DNA of 64,000 nt from Candidatus Gastranaerophilales bacterium HUM_1 (GCA_002103105.1 DAAY01000003.1:310001-374000), one strand, 5' to 3'. Shown: positions 16,563 through 24,376, counted from the stretch's first letter. Translations and numbers: made by a program. The notes: a model not told the origin generated them from the letters alone.

Positions 16563-18273
16563 CTTTTTTCTCCTTTTCATTGTTTAGACTGTACCAACCT
16601 ACAGAAGCTACCCTTTGTTGATTTTGTAGTTTTTCAAGTAGGTATGAATTTTCTGCAATATCTATAGATATTGCTCTCCCAATATCTTTTTGAGGTATGG
16701 TTTTGGTATCAAATCGCTTGTCGTTAGCAACTTGCAACCTGATTTGAGCAGGTGTTGTCATCTCTTTAGGATTGAAAATGTTGAATTTTTCGACGTATTT
16801 CCGCAAATTTAACTTCAACGTACTTTCAACCAGTTTCCAGTCCCTACCATACTCCAGTCTTCCTGCTTCCACCATTCTGGTAATGTCATTCAAGATAACA
16901 TCACTTGACTTGATTTCAGCGTTCAAATAACCTTTGTAGGTATTGTTGTAATCAATCACCATTTGCGTCAAATTCACGAGAGGGTATTTCAGAATAGAAT
17001 TCACCAAATACCACATTGTGCAAGAAATTGCCAAATTAGAGATATGACGCCCTTTTTCTGGTATATGTTTGTTAAGTTGGCCATAAATGGATTTATACAC
17101 CAAAACTATTCCTTTCCTATAACGCAAGAATACTGGTAAAATTTGAGATAATTCCTTACGCTTTTCGACATCAAAGTACGGAAAATTTTCCAAATTGAAT
17201 TCTCCTTTTTTCATGTTCACAAACGCTATCCTAGAGAGTAATTCCAAAGAAATATCTTTGAAGAAATGGTTAGATGTTGAAACTAAATTTGTCAAAATTT
17301 TCGTTTTTTCAACGCCATCTTTTTTCCCTCGTCCTCGAGATATTGCGTTGTAGATATTTTTCACAGCAGGAGTTAATTTCCCAAAGATTTCAGGAGGTAA
17401 TTCTTCAATAAATACAGGGATATTCATACGAGAATAAAGTTCCTGCATAATCGCATAAGGTGTCGAATTTCCACTCATAAAGTCGGAGTTTTTGCACAAT
17501 CCGAAAATTGCCGATATTGTTTTCACTATCGTACTTTTTCCTGAATGTGATTCTCCGATGAAGAAAATCGGTGGAACACCCTCTGCTTTCTTTTGGAAAA
17601 TATCCCAAAAGATAGTACCTAAAGCCATTCCAAAACAGACCAAAACCTCTGATTTTGGAAAAGTTCGGTATAAGGTAGTGAAAAACTCTCTAAAGACATC
17701 TTCAGATGTTCTCTCGACAGGGTAGAGCATTGGTCTGCAGGTATTGTTCATCTCAACGAGTGAATTTTCAACACTGTCATAAGTTTTCGTTTCATCAATC
17801 TTTTGTGCATAAGTAAGTTTTTGTGTTGCAAAATCATAAATTGCATTTGCCCAAATAAACTGACCGTTTTGGCTACCTGCACATGCAAAAATATTTTTGT
17901 TTTTTGCGTTTTCGTACCATTTTTGTTTGAGTTCCCTGAAATCTTTTTCTTTCATGGGAATATCTAAATTTGCGGTAACGGCTGATATTGCAATTTTCCA
18001 ACTCCTAACATCTGCCAAATCCCTACTATTCAGTCTAACAGTAAACTCATTGCTATTTTTTCCAACGGTACGAATTTTGGACATAACTACTTCACTTTTG
18101 GTCTGTGGCTCTGTCCTACTGTCGATTTTCACTAGTATTCTAATAACCTCAACACTAGCATTTTCTGCTTCGTAGTCTTCTTGTACTTCTTCCGCAAATT
18201 CGTTTTGTGAATACTCCTGTTTTGGTTGAACTACAGGAACTGGTAAAAATTTCTTTTCTTTAAAATTAGTCAT
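16552..18273 (-). CDS. DUF927/SF3-helicase-like ATPase of the mobile element
   Basis: Probable DNA replication or maintenance ATPase. It has 573 residues from the start at 18273, where AAGGAGG lies 7 bases upstream. Walker A is GESHSGKST (240-248), a Walker-B-like strand is IPVFIEELP, and a sensor-like strand is KILTNLVSTSNHF. This order fits DUF927 and plasmid or phage D5/SF3 helicases. The N-terminal 200 residues look primase-like in size but carry no motif I can call. It overlaps the upstream 39-residue ORF and the downstream recombinase 2, forming a tight three-gene operon. Confidence 0.75.
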   Translation of the reverse strand: MTNFKEKKFLPVPVVQPKQEYSQNEFAEEVQEDYEAENASVEVIRILVKIDSRTEPQTKSEVVMSKIRTVGKNSNEFTVRLNSRDLADVRSWKIAISAVTANLDIPMKEKDFRELKQKWYENAKNKNIFACAGSQNGQFIWANAIYDFATQKLTYAQKIDETKTYDSVENSLVEMNNTCRPMLYPVERTSEDVFREFFTTLYRTFPKSEVLVCFGMALGTIFWDIFQKKAEGVPPIFFIGESHSGKSTIVKTISAIFGLCKNSDFMSGNSTPYAIMQELYSRMNIPVFIEELPPEIFGKLTPAVKNIYNAISRGRGKKDGVEKTKILTNLVSTSNHFFKDISLELLSRIAFVNMKKGEFNLENFPYFDVEKRKELSQILPVFLRYRKGIVLVYKSIYGQLNKHIPEKGRHISNLAISCTMWYLVNSILKYPLVNLTQMVIDYNNTYKGYLNAEIKSSDVILNDITRMVEAGRLEYGRDWKLVESTLKLNLRKYVEKFNIFNPKEMTTPAQIRLQVANDKRFDTKTIPQKDIGRAISIDIAENSYLLEKLQNQQRVASVGWYSLNNEKEKKDEK

Positions 18274-18385
18274 TACAAACCTCCTTAACGATTTCTTCAA
18301 CAATAATGTGAAGTAACTCTGCTAACATACTTTTTTCGGGTTCCGAAAAATTTGAACCTGTAAGTTGTAAAATATTTTGTTTCAT
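18266..18385 (-). CDS. 39-residue ORF coupled to the ATPase
   Basis: Reads MKQNILQLTGSNFSEPEKSM then LAELLHIIVEEIVKEVCND. An AAGGAG lies 11 bases before the ATG, and its stop overlaps the ATPase start by 8 bases; the ATPase Shine-Dalgarno lies inside it. The composition is amphipathic and acidic with no recognised family. It could be a small accessory protein or a leader peptide controlling ATPase translation. Its reality rests on the overlap and ribosome-binding site only. Confidence 0.6.
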   Translation of the reverse strand: MKQNILQLTGSNFSEPEKSMLAELLHIIVEEIVKEVCND

Positions 18386-18509
18386 TTTGATATTTTCTCC
18401 TTGTTCTTTTTTAGACACTATTTTGGCAAGCTTACATGTATATAAATTCTGTTATGTTCTATTTCGGGGTATTTTATTCTATATGTGAAAGCCCAAATTT
18501 AGCCCCAAA

Positions 18510-18527
18510 ATAGGCTGAATAGCCTAT
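18510..18527. promoter_or_regulatory. Palindrome in the divergent element promoter region
   Basis: ATAGGCT (18510-18516), loop GAAT, AGCCTAT (18521-18527). It lies between the minus-strand replication operon and the plus-strand zinc-ribbon gene at 18595. It could be an operator or an origin hairpin. No U-run follows. Confidence 0.4.
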
Positions 18528-18594
18528 GGTTATTGAGATACAGTAGATTTTGAAAAATACCACATTTTTAAGATTTATGTGATATACTAAAAGA

Positions 18595-19143
18595 ATGCTT
18601 GCCAAAAATAAAAAAAGATTTAAGATAAAAAATCCAAAATGCCCACAATGTGGTTATATGTTAAAAATTCATGATTATTATGGACCTAAGAAGGCTGTAA
18701 GATATGCTTGTCCTAATAAAAATTGCAAACTAAAAACTATTTCCGAAAACACTTTATTAAAAAAGCAGTTTTACAAATGCAAATATGAACTTATATACAA
18801 TGTTTTGGTACGACTAATTGATGAAAAAAAGCCATTGATGGAAAGTATTTTATCAAAAGGAATGATAGACCAAGGAATAGTAGAAGAATGCATTAAAGAA
18901 CTTCTTAGACATTCAAATAAACATTGTTTAGATGATGCATTTACCGCTATACCAATGTCATTTGAAGATATAAAGAATATTTATGAAAACTATGAATTAC
19001 CATACCCATTTATAGTTCTATTTCCGACAAGGCATAAAGAACTATATACTTGTATTGTAAATAAACAACCTAGTTTTTCAATTACTAATGATATTCATTC
19101 ACAAAATTATTTAAACTTACTTGCAGGAGTTAAAAGTTACTGA
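18595..19143 (+). CDS. Unknown zinc-ribbon protein of the element
   Basis: Not recognised. The 182 residues begin with a basic segment and a CPQCG ... CPNKNC zinc ribbon (about 16-45), followed by a helical region with no motif I can name. A TATACT (18583-18588) ends only 6 bases before the ATG and there is no Shine-Dalgarno, so the transcript may be leaderless. Its 3' end overlaps the convergent TPR gene by 7 bases. The zinc ribbon suggests nucleic-acid binding, but this is inference. Confidence 0.7.
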   Translation: MLAKNKKRFKIKNPKCPQCGYMLKIHDYYGPKKAVRYACPNKNCKLKTISENTLLKKQFYKCKYELIYNVLVRLIDEKKPLMESILSKGMIDQGIVEECIKELLRHSNKHCLDDAFTAIPMSFEDIKNIYENYELPYPFIVLFPTRHKELYTCIVNKQPSFSITNDIHSQNYLNLLAGVKSY

Positions 19144-19619
19144 CAATAATCACCAAATTCACAACGCATTTCTTGGGCATATTCTATAACCTGTTCGGAT
19201 TTTTGAGCATTTTCAGTATCACCAATAGCCTCAAAGAGCATTTTTGCATTGTAGTAACTATCTATTGCCTCTCGATATTTTCCTTGTTTCAAATAAATAT
19301 TTCCCATAGCATAATTCGATTTTGCCGTAAAAGCAGTGCCTTCGTCTTCTGCCGAAGAAGGCACAAAACTACTATTTGTTTTTGGTGTTTCAGAGTTAGA
19401 GTAATTGGCATTTTGCGGTTGTGAATTTTGCAAAGTTTCTTGTTTGTTTTCCAATTCTTGTTTTTGGGCGTTCGTTTGGATAACTTGCCCTCTTAACCTA
19501 TTCACATCTGAAAGGGTGTCTATGCCACTTCTGATACCGTAAAAAATACTATTCAATTCAGTTGCAGATGCAGATAAACCTAAAAATAATACTGCTGAAA
19601 TAATTGCAAATTTTTTCAT
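19137..19619 (-). CDS. Secreted TPR protein of the element
   Basis: It has 160 residues from the start at 19619, with AAGGAG upstream. A signal peptide MKKFAIISAVLFLGLSASA is followed by a Gln/Asn/Ser-rich linker and one or two TPR units (SNYAMGNIYLKQGKYREAID and onwards). The end CEFGDYC has two cysteines. The lipoprotein encoded directly upstream also ends in a two-cysteine tail (CNRPNGYC), and both have TPRs, suggesting related or interacting envelope proteins. It lies 13 bases after that lipoprotein gene, so they are cotranscribed. Function unknown. Confidence 0.8.
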   Translation of the reverse strand: MKKFAIISAVLFLGLSASATELNSIFYGIRSGIDTLSDVNRLRGQVIQTNAQKQELENKQETLQNSQPQNANYSNSETPKTNSSFVPSSAEDEGTAFTAKSNYAMGNIYLKQGKYREAIDSYYNAKMLFEAIGDTENAQKSEQVIEYAQEMRCEFGDYCQ

Positions 19620-19632
19620 ATTTTTCTCCTTT

Positions 19633-21351
19633 TTAGTAGTAACAGTACCCATTTGGTCGGTTGCATTCCAATTCTGCAACATAATCAAAATACCTATAGC
19701 ATTCGTCTGCTTTTTCATAATTCCCTAGCAATTCATACAATTCTTTCGCCATCCATGCACTATCCATAGCTTTGCGATAATCTTTCTTTTTTGTATAAAT
19801 TTCGGCTATGCTAATTCTTGCAAGAGCAATTTGTTTTTTGTCTGAACTGTAACGGATTACCTGATTAAAGTCATATAGAGCCTTGTCATAATCTGCAAGT
19901 TTTGTTTGGTAGATATATCCTCTATCAAGGTATGCAATAGCATAATCATTTTTCAAATTGATTGTTTTGGTGAATGCTTCTACTGCTTCTTTGTTTCGGT
20001 TAAGGTTCATCAAGACTAAACTTTTTCTGAACCAATTTTCATGGTTTTCAGGTTTCAATGTAAGCAAAATGTCGCATACAGTTAGAGCCTCGTTGTACTT
20101 TTTGGCAGTGAATAAGGCTAAGTTTTTCTTTGCAAAATCAGCATGTGTTTTTTGAGCAGTTTTCAAGTCAAATTTTGCAGCTGCTTCTATTAGATTTTTG
20201 CTTTTTGCAAGTTGGTTTGCATTCAATGCGCTAACGGCTTTGTCAGAAAGTTCCTGACTATATTTTTGAGAATTTTCAGACTTTGTTTTTGCAACTAGGT
20301 CAAAAAATGCTTTTGCCGTAGTGTTATCATTTTTCTCTAACTCTGAAAGTCCTTTTGCAAATATTTCTTTAGAAATATCATTGTTTTTGTTGGTATTCAA
20401 AAGATTAGCAACTTCTATCATTTTCATTGCTTTTTCAGTTTCACCAACATAGACATTCTTAATACTATTGTCCACAAGAGTATTGCAAATTGTTGGAAGT
20501 GAAAAGAAAATTGCAGTTCCTAGACCTACTAAAATAATCAAAGAAATACCTATAATTTTTGCAGGGGATTTTTGTTTTTCCTGCTTTGCAGTTGTTTTTG
20601 AATTAGAAGAAATTTTTAGATTTTGGAAATATTTAGCAAAATCCAATTTCCCTTTGCGACCTAAGATAATACAAACAACTAACAACAATAAACCAACAAC
20701 ACTACTAACTGTTGTCCACCAGTTAATCAAACAAAATTCAAGATTAATAGGATTTTCTTTAGAATAATCAATTTTCCAAACATAAATATTCGTGTTGTCA
20801 GCGTCCTTAACATTTGTGTTAGATTTCACATCTATTGCCTGTTTTGGTACTTGTACTCGTAATTTTGACGAAATAAGGTCGTTAGGATTAACTTTTGAAT
20901 CAGATGTTTTTGTTTTCGTTTTTTCAGGTTGTTCCAACTGTCCTCTAAAAATATATTTTTTGAAGAAAACATAATTCTTGACACTAAGAATGCTACCATT
21001 AGAATTTTGAGGAATAAGCATTGAGATTTTGCTGAATTTTGCTTTAGAAACATTTTTGCAAATCTCGATTTTTCTTGTTCCTACACCGTCTTTGCTATCA
21101 ATATTTTGAACGGTTGTTTCGATTTTTATTCCGTTAGCCTCGGTATCAATATCTTTGGTTAAGTCATCTTTCGATGTGTCAGCATTGGAATCAGCATATT
21201 TCATAAGTTCTTGAGGAAAAAGTACTGTTGTTTCAACTTTCATATTGTCTTTGTTGTCAAAAGTAATTGTTGTGTCAGCCTTAATACAACCAGTAGAAAT
21301 AATTGCAATTCCGCAAAGTAAGAATAAATAAGATAAGATACTCTTTTTCAT
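19633..21351 (-). CDS. TPR lipoprotein with two membrane segments, LppM/DUF3153-like start
   Basis: The 572-residue protein has a lipoprotein signal peptide with lipobox STGC (C22). A beta-rich N-terminal domain (TTITFDNKDNMKVETTVLFP) resembles LppM/DUF3153. Two membrane helices follow, at about 215-232 (VSSVVGLLLLVVCIILG) and 267-287 (IIGISLIILVGLGTAIFF). The C-terminal half has several TPR units (WFRKSLVLMNLNRNKEAVEA, AIAYLDRGYIYQTKLADYDK) and ends CNRPNGYCYY. GAAAGG precedes the ATG. It is the middle gene of a probable operon: TM2 protein, this gene, secreted TPR protein. The DUF3153 link is a pattern resemblance only. Confidence 0.8.
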   Translation of the reverse strand: MKKSILSYLFLLCGIAIISTGCIKADTTITFDNKDNMKVETTVLFPQELMKYADSNADTSKDDLTKDIDTEANGIKIETTVQNIDSKDGVGTRKIEICKNVSKAKFSKISMLIPQNSNGSILSVKNYVFFKKYIFRGQLEQPEKTKTKTSDSKVNPNDLISSKLRVQVPKQAIDVKSNTNVKDADNTNIYVWKIDYSKENPINLEFCLINWWTTVSSVVGLLLLVVCIILGRKGKLDFAKYFQNLKISSNSKTTAKQEKQKSPAKIIGISLIILVGLGTAIFFSLPTICNTLVDNSIKNVYVGETEKAMKMIEVANLLNTNKNNDISKEIFAKGLSELEKNDNTTAKAFFDLVAKTKSENSQKYSQELSDKAVSALNANQLAKSKNLIEAAAKFDLKTAQKTHADFAKKNLALFTAKKYNEALTVCDILLTLKPENHENWFRKSLVLMNLNRNKEAVEAFTKTINLKNDYAIAYLDRGYIYQTKLADYDKALYDFNQVIRYSSDKKQIALARISIAEIYTKKKDYRKAMDSAWMAKELYELLGNYEKADECYRYFDYVAELECNRPNGYCYY

Positions 21352-21369
21352 AGTTAACCTTTCATTTTG

Positions 21370-22092
21370 TTATAATTTTATCGAAACAGTGTCGCTAAAA
21401 AATGTTCCGTCTTGGAATTCAATAGTGAAATTTTTCTTTTCAGGAATTTTGAAATACAGCACTTCTGTTTTTTCCATTCCCGGATTCAATATATTTTGTG
21501 AAGAATTTAGAATTTCCATAACATTTGTGTAAACATTTCCTGCATAAATTGCCCCATTTTCATCAAGCAATCTAGCCTTAATATGAGGCTTGTACGGCTC
21601 TTTGCCATTGTTTTTGATTTTCACCGTAATAACAAGAACTGGGGAATTTCCCATAGACGGAATCCCAAAACCTCTAAGGTAAGCTTCGTTAACTAACCTT
21701 TTAGAAATAACTTCAAAAGCAATACCATTGTGAGTTTCAGGTTTTACTTCAATCTGTTCTACAGGTTCTTGTATAGTTTCATTTGAAGTGCCAGTATCAG
21801 AACTATCACTATCTGGTGAAAACATTCCCCATAATATAAATCCAATTAATATAGCAGAAATACATACTAATGCTACATTGTATCCTTTTAATTCATTATT
21901 ATTCGCATCTTTGAATTTGTTAAAACAAAGACTGAGAAAATCAATTAAAGTCCAGATACCAAAACCTCCCATTGTTAAAAATTGGAGTATTCCGATACCA
22001 GTATAACCTGTATAAAATCTATGAGCTCCAAACCATCCGAAAAATACGGCTAATAAAATTGTTACAGTAAAAGATTTTTGTTCGTTAACCAT
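21370..22092 (-). CDS. TM2-domain protein with a DUF4352-like C-terminus
   Basis: The 240 residues begin with a TM2 domain: AVFFGWFGAHRFYTGYTGIG and GGFGIWTLIDFLSL, two membrane helices with the G-x-H-R-F-Y turn. A third helix (ALVCISAILIGFILWGMF) and an acidic linker follow. The C-terminal extracytoplasmic beta domain (about 120-240) resembles the immunoglobulin-like DUF4352/telokin-type fold. GGGAG precedes the ATG. It leads the cargo operon of element A. TM2 proteins have no single known function. Confidence 0.8.
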   Translation of the reverse strand: MVNEQKSFTVTILLAVFFGWFGAHRFYTGYTGIGILQFLTMGGFGIWTLIDFLSLCFNKFKDANNNELKGYNVALVCISAILIGFILWGMFSPDSDSSDTGTSNETIQEPVEQIEVKPETHNGIAFEVISKRLVNEAYLRGFGIPSMGNSPVLVITVKIKNNGKEPYKPHIKARLLDENGAIYAGNVYTNVMEILNSSQNILNPGMEKTEVLYFKIPEKKNFTIEFQDGTFFSDTVSIKL

Positions 22093-22252
22093 TCACTATT
22101 CTCCCAATTAAATAATACTAACTATACACATAAACCATAAATCTGTAAATAGTGTTTTCATATGAAATTATTTAGTCTTTCATAGAATACTAATACCCAA
22201 ATAGGCATAATCACGCAAATATACTATCATAGAAAAGATACGAGGAATAAAT

Positions 22253-22612
22253 ATGGTAAGAAGAAAAAAGTTGGGGAAAGATACTCCAATGCTAACGACT
22301 GCTATTGTAGCAGAAATGTTAGGAATAACTCCAGATAGATTAAGAACATACGATTCAGAAAAATTAATCCATACTCATAGAGTAAAGACAGGTCAAATTC
22401 AGAAAAGGCTCTACACAGAGAACGACTTAGAATGGCTGTTGTGTCTTAGAAGTCTTGTCAAAGACCACAAAATGAGTATTTCCTCTATCAAAATTCTTTT
22501 GCAAATTCTATCCCTCAATCCGTCTATGGTTCTTCCAAAAAACGAGATAGGTGGAATACTCTACGATATGTCCCAAAATCCAAACTTCAAACCTGTTGTG
22601 AAGAACTTCTAA
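22253..22612 (+). CDS. MerR-like DNA-binding protein of the element
   Basis: The 119 residues contain a winged-helix MerR-type domain: TTAIVAEMLGITPDRLRTYD, then KRLYTENDLEWLLCLRSL and KMSISSIKILLQIL. There is no effector domain beyond a short tail, as in excisionase-like or small MerR regulators. A GAGG lies before the ATG and a TATACT (22220-22225) about 30 bases upstream. It may control excision or the adjacent cargo operon, which it faces divergently. Confidence 0.75.
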   Translation: MVRRKKLGKDTPMLTTAIVAEMLGITPDRLRTYDSEKLIHTHRVKTGQIQKRLYTENDLEWLLCLRSLVKDHKMSISSIKILLQILSLNPSMVLPKNEIGGILYDMSQNPNFKPVVKNF

Positions 22613-22630
22613 TACTCTTTTGTTAGAGAG

Positions 22631-22653
22631 AAAAAAGTGTTGTCGGTGAAGTC
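22631..22653 (+). repeat. Element-internal conserved non-coding segment, copy 2
   Basis: Six A, then GTGTTGTCGGTGAAGTC, matching copy 1 at 14887 in 21 of 23 bases. Here GTTGTC (22639-22644) can pair with GACAAC (22658-22663), presenting GGTGAAGTC in the loop. The gap 22613-22976 holds this and a hairpin at 22797 but no gene I can support. Confidence 0.55.
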
Positions 22654-22796
22654 GAAAGACAACAATCAAGCAAAATAAAGTTTTCAGCCAAAATGTTTCT
22701 GTTGTTTTGCAGTTGTTAGACTGTTGCAGAGATGTAGTGTTTTTCACAAAAAATAACAGAAAACAGTTAGAAAGCTTTTCAAGAAAGCAAAATGCG

Positions 22797-22825
22797 CCAA
22801 AATGCTAAACAAGTTAGCATTTTGG
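22797..22825. other. Strong hairpin in element non-coding DNA
   Basis: CCAAAATGCTAA (22797-22808), loop ACAAG, TTAGCATTTTGG (22814-22825): a perfect 12-bp stem. No U-run follows, so it is not a standard terminator. CAAAATGC also occurs just upstream as a direct repeat. It may be an origin, a recombination-related site or an RNA structure. Confidence 0.5.
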
Positions 22826-22976
22826 ACGAAAGTCGTGAGATAAATCTGCTGTTTTTGGAATAGATACAGTCAAAAATTTTTCAGACAAAAAATAGAGAGA
22901 TTGCAGGCGATTTGCGGAGATAAAATTCACTTGTAAGATAAAAATAATACCTAAAAATTGCATAAACCTAGAATTT

Positions 22977-23507
22977 TCACATAGGGTTTCCTACAAACTT
23001 TAGACTAAGACCAGAATTTGGCTTTAGAAGTTCAAATTGAACTTTTGGACTGAACAGTTTTCGGTAATCTCTGCATATCTCTAACAACCTGCCAATTTCT
23101 CTATTGTCAAAGAAAACTCTTGTAGCAAGTAATTTAGATTGTTGTCTTTCATGCATAACTTGTTTTGCACGATACACACAAAGTTTTCGTTTTTCACTAA
23201 ACGCACGCACTAATAAGGCTCGAACATAGTAGCGATTGAAGTCCCCAAATGCAAGAGTTTCACGAATGTTAGACGGAATTTTTCTCCCTCTATCATCTTT
23301 TTCCCTAAAGTAAGAGAGTAAGAGTTTTTGTTGCAGGGTTTCAGGCGTTCCATTAGAAAAACACTCTTTCAGCAGTCTTTTGTAGGTAAACATGCCTGTA
23401 GCAGTTAGAGATTTTGGCTCATAAAACAAACCTGTTCTGAGGTCAAAATCTAACTCACTGAGCATAACTAATCTTGTTTGTTCGTCTAAATCTGGGAAAT
23501 GTGTCAT
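22977..23507 (-). CDS. Unknown basic protein near the element's right end
   Basis: Not recognised. It has 176 residues from the start at 23507, where AAGGAG lies 8 bases upstream; a longer form from 23540 lacks this. Rich in Arg/Lys/Leu, with RLVMLSELDFDLRTGLFYEP and FGDFNRYYVRALLVRAFSEK. No signal peptide or cysteine motif. Its place beside the att site and its basic character would suit a replication or recombination accessory protein, but I cannot assign a function. Confidence 0.7.
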   Translation of the reverse strand: MTHFPDLDEQTRLVMLSELDFDLRTGLFYEPKSLTATGMFTYKRLLKECFSNGTPETLQQKLLLSYFREKDDRGRKIPSNIRETLAFGDFNRYYVRALLVRAFSEKRKLCVYRAKQVMHERQQSKLLATRVFFDNREIGRLLEICRDYRKLFSPKVQFELLKPNSGLSLKFVGNPM

Positions 23508-23668
23508 AAAAAATCTCCTTGTAATTTGTGTAACAAACAAATTTTCAGTAGATTGGCTTTCTTGTGGAATTTCAGAATGGGTCTGCAGTTTTTTGCCTAC
23601 AGGAGTTCAGAATTTCGTGTCAGAAAAAATGTAGGTTCAGAACATGTCCAAATCATAGACTAGGCAGC

Positions 23669-23716
23669 AATTTGGCGAATTTGGAGTGTTAAACCGTATG
23701 TCAAGGTCCACCATTT
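23669..23716 (+). repeat. Right-end repeat of element A (attR)
   Basis: A segment of about 47 bp, repeated at 24320-24366 with a few differences: TTTGGAGTGTTAAACCGTAT is identical in both. It ends in TCCACCATTT (23707-23716), shared with the tRNA-Ala 3' end. GTATG at 23696-23700 would form a dyad with CATAC (13145-13149) when the ends are joined. Confidence 0.7.
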
Positions 23717-23722
23717 AAAATC

Positions 23723-23746
23723 AAGAGCCGATTGAGGCTCTTTTTT
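23723..23746 (+). terminator. Terminator just inside unit B
   Basis: AAGAGCC (23723-23729), GGCTCTT (23736-23742), then T. It occupies the same place after the att core as the terminator at 13175 and the one at 24377. Confidence 0.75.
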
Positions 23747-23773
23747 CGTATTAATGATGTTAGGAGTATGTAT

Positions 23774-24343
23774 ATGTTTCGTCAACTAAATTTTTCTAAT
23801 TTAAGATTTAATATTATTCAAGCTGTAAATCCATATATTCAGAATTCTTCAAATAAATGTTTTGGAAAAGCTGTTAGTTCTCTACCTAACAACAAAGCAA
23901 AGAGTACAATAAATTTACCTAAAAAGCTTCTAAATAAAAATTTAAAATTAACTAGTCAACCGAGTGTTGATTCGGTTATCTTATCCACCGATGTAAAAAT
24001 TGCGAATGTATCAAAACCATCACAAGATAGTAAGGTTGCTTATGGAAAATTAATAAAAAAAGTTCTAAATAGGTATTTTGATAATGATAATATAGCTACT
24101 GATTTAAAGAAAGATAAAAAAGCAAATTTAAACCAACTTGTAGAAGAATTTGAACAAGAACAGTATCGTAAATATAAAGCTCCACGTGAGAAGGCAATGA
24201 ATTTAATGCGTAAAGATGCAATCGCAAAATATAAAGTTATGCAACAAAGTATAATAGATGAAGAAAATGAGAATAGAAGAATTTATAATCTCTATTTAAA
24301 TCAATTCCAAGATTGGTGCGATTTGGCAAGTTTGGAGTGTTAA
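23774..24343 (+). CDS. Unknown protein encoded by unit B
   Basis: Not recognised. It has 189 residues from ATG 23774, chosen because AGGAG (23762-23766) is 7 bases upstream; ATG 23768 is too close to it. Starts MFRQLNFSNLRFNIIQAVNP and contains NKCFGKA near residue 30, similar to the short F-G motifs of host-type unknown proteins here. The C-terminal half is a charged helix (QLVEEFEQEQYRKYKAPREK). Its last codons (DLASLEC and stop) lie inside the right-end repeat, so gene and att end are fused. No membrane segment or signal peptide is evident. Confidence 0.65.
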   Translation: MFRQLNFSNLRFNIIQAVNPYIQNSSNKCFGKAVSSLPNNKAKSTINLPKKLLNKNLKLTSQPSVDSVILSTDVKIANVSKPSQDSKVAYGKLIKKVLNRYFDNDNIATDLKKDKKANLNQLVEEFEQEQYRKYKAPREKAMNLMRKDAIAKYKVMQQSIIDEENENRRIYNLYLNQFQDWCDLASLEC

Positions 24344-24366
24344 ACCGTATGTGAAGTTCCACCATT
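24320..24366 (+). repeat. Right-end repeat of unit B (second attR-like site)
   Basis: Second copy of the 47-bp repeat, offset 651 bp from the first. It encodes the last codons of the unit B gene and ends in TCCACCATT (24358-24366). The DNA after it is presumably the original flank of tRNA-Ala. Confidence 0.7.
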
Positions 24367-24376
24367 ATTAAAATAT

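Larger units (their letters stand above)
13135..23716. mobile_element. Integrated element A in tRNA-Ala, about 10.6 kb
   Basis: Bounded by TCCACCATTT at the tRNA-Ala 3' end (13135) and again at 23707. Contents: a large serine recombinase next to attL; a second serine recombinase overlapping a DUF927/SF3-like ATPase gene; a 39-residue coupled ORF; a zinc-ribbon protein; two TPR envelope proteins; a TM2 protein; a MerR-like regulator; and an unknown protein near the right end. Two conserved non-coding segments lie inside it. I see no relaxase, coupling protein, mating-pair genes, capsid or terminase. It is therefore best called an integrative element that may be mobilised in trans, rather than a self-transmissible ICE or a prophage. 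Confidence 0.7.
23707..24366. mobile_element. Unit B: att-bounded single-gene insert of about 650 bp
   Basis: Between two copies of TCCACCATT lies one gene preceded by a terminator. Its right end carries the same 47-bp repeat as element A. This is either the relic of an earlier element in the same site or a non-autonomous single-gene unit moved by the element A integrase. Confidence 0.5.
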
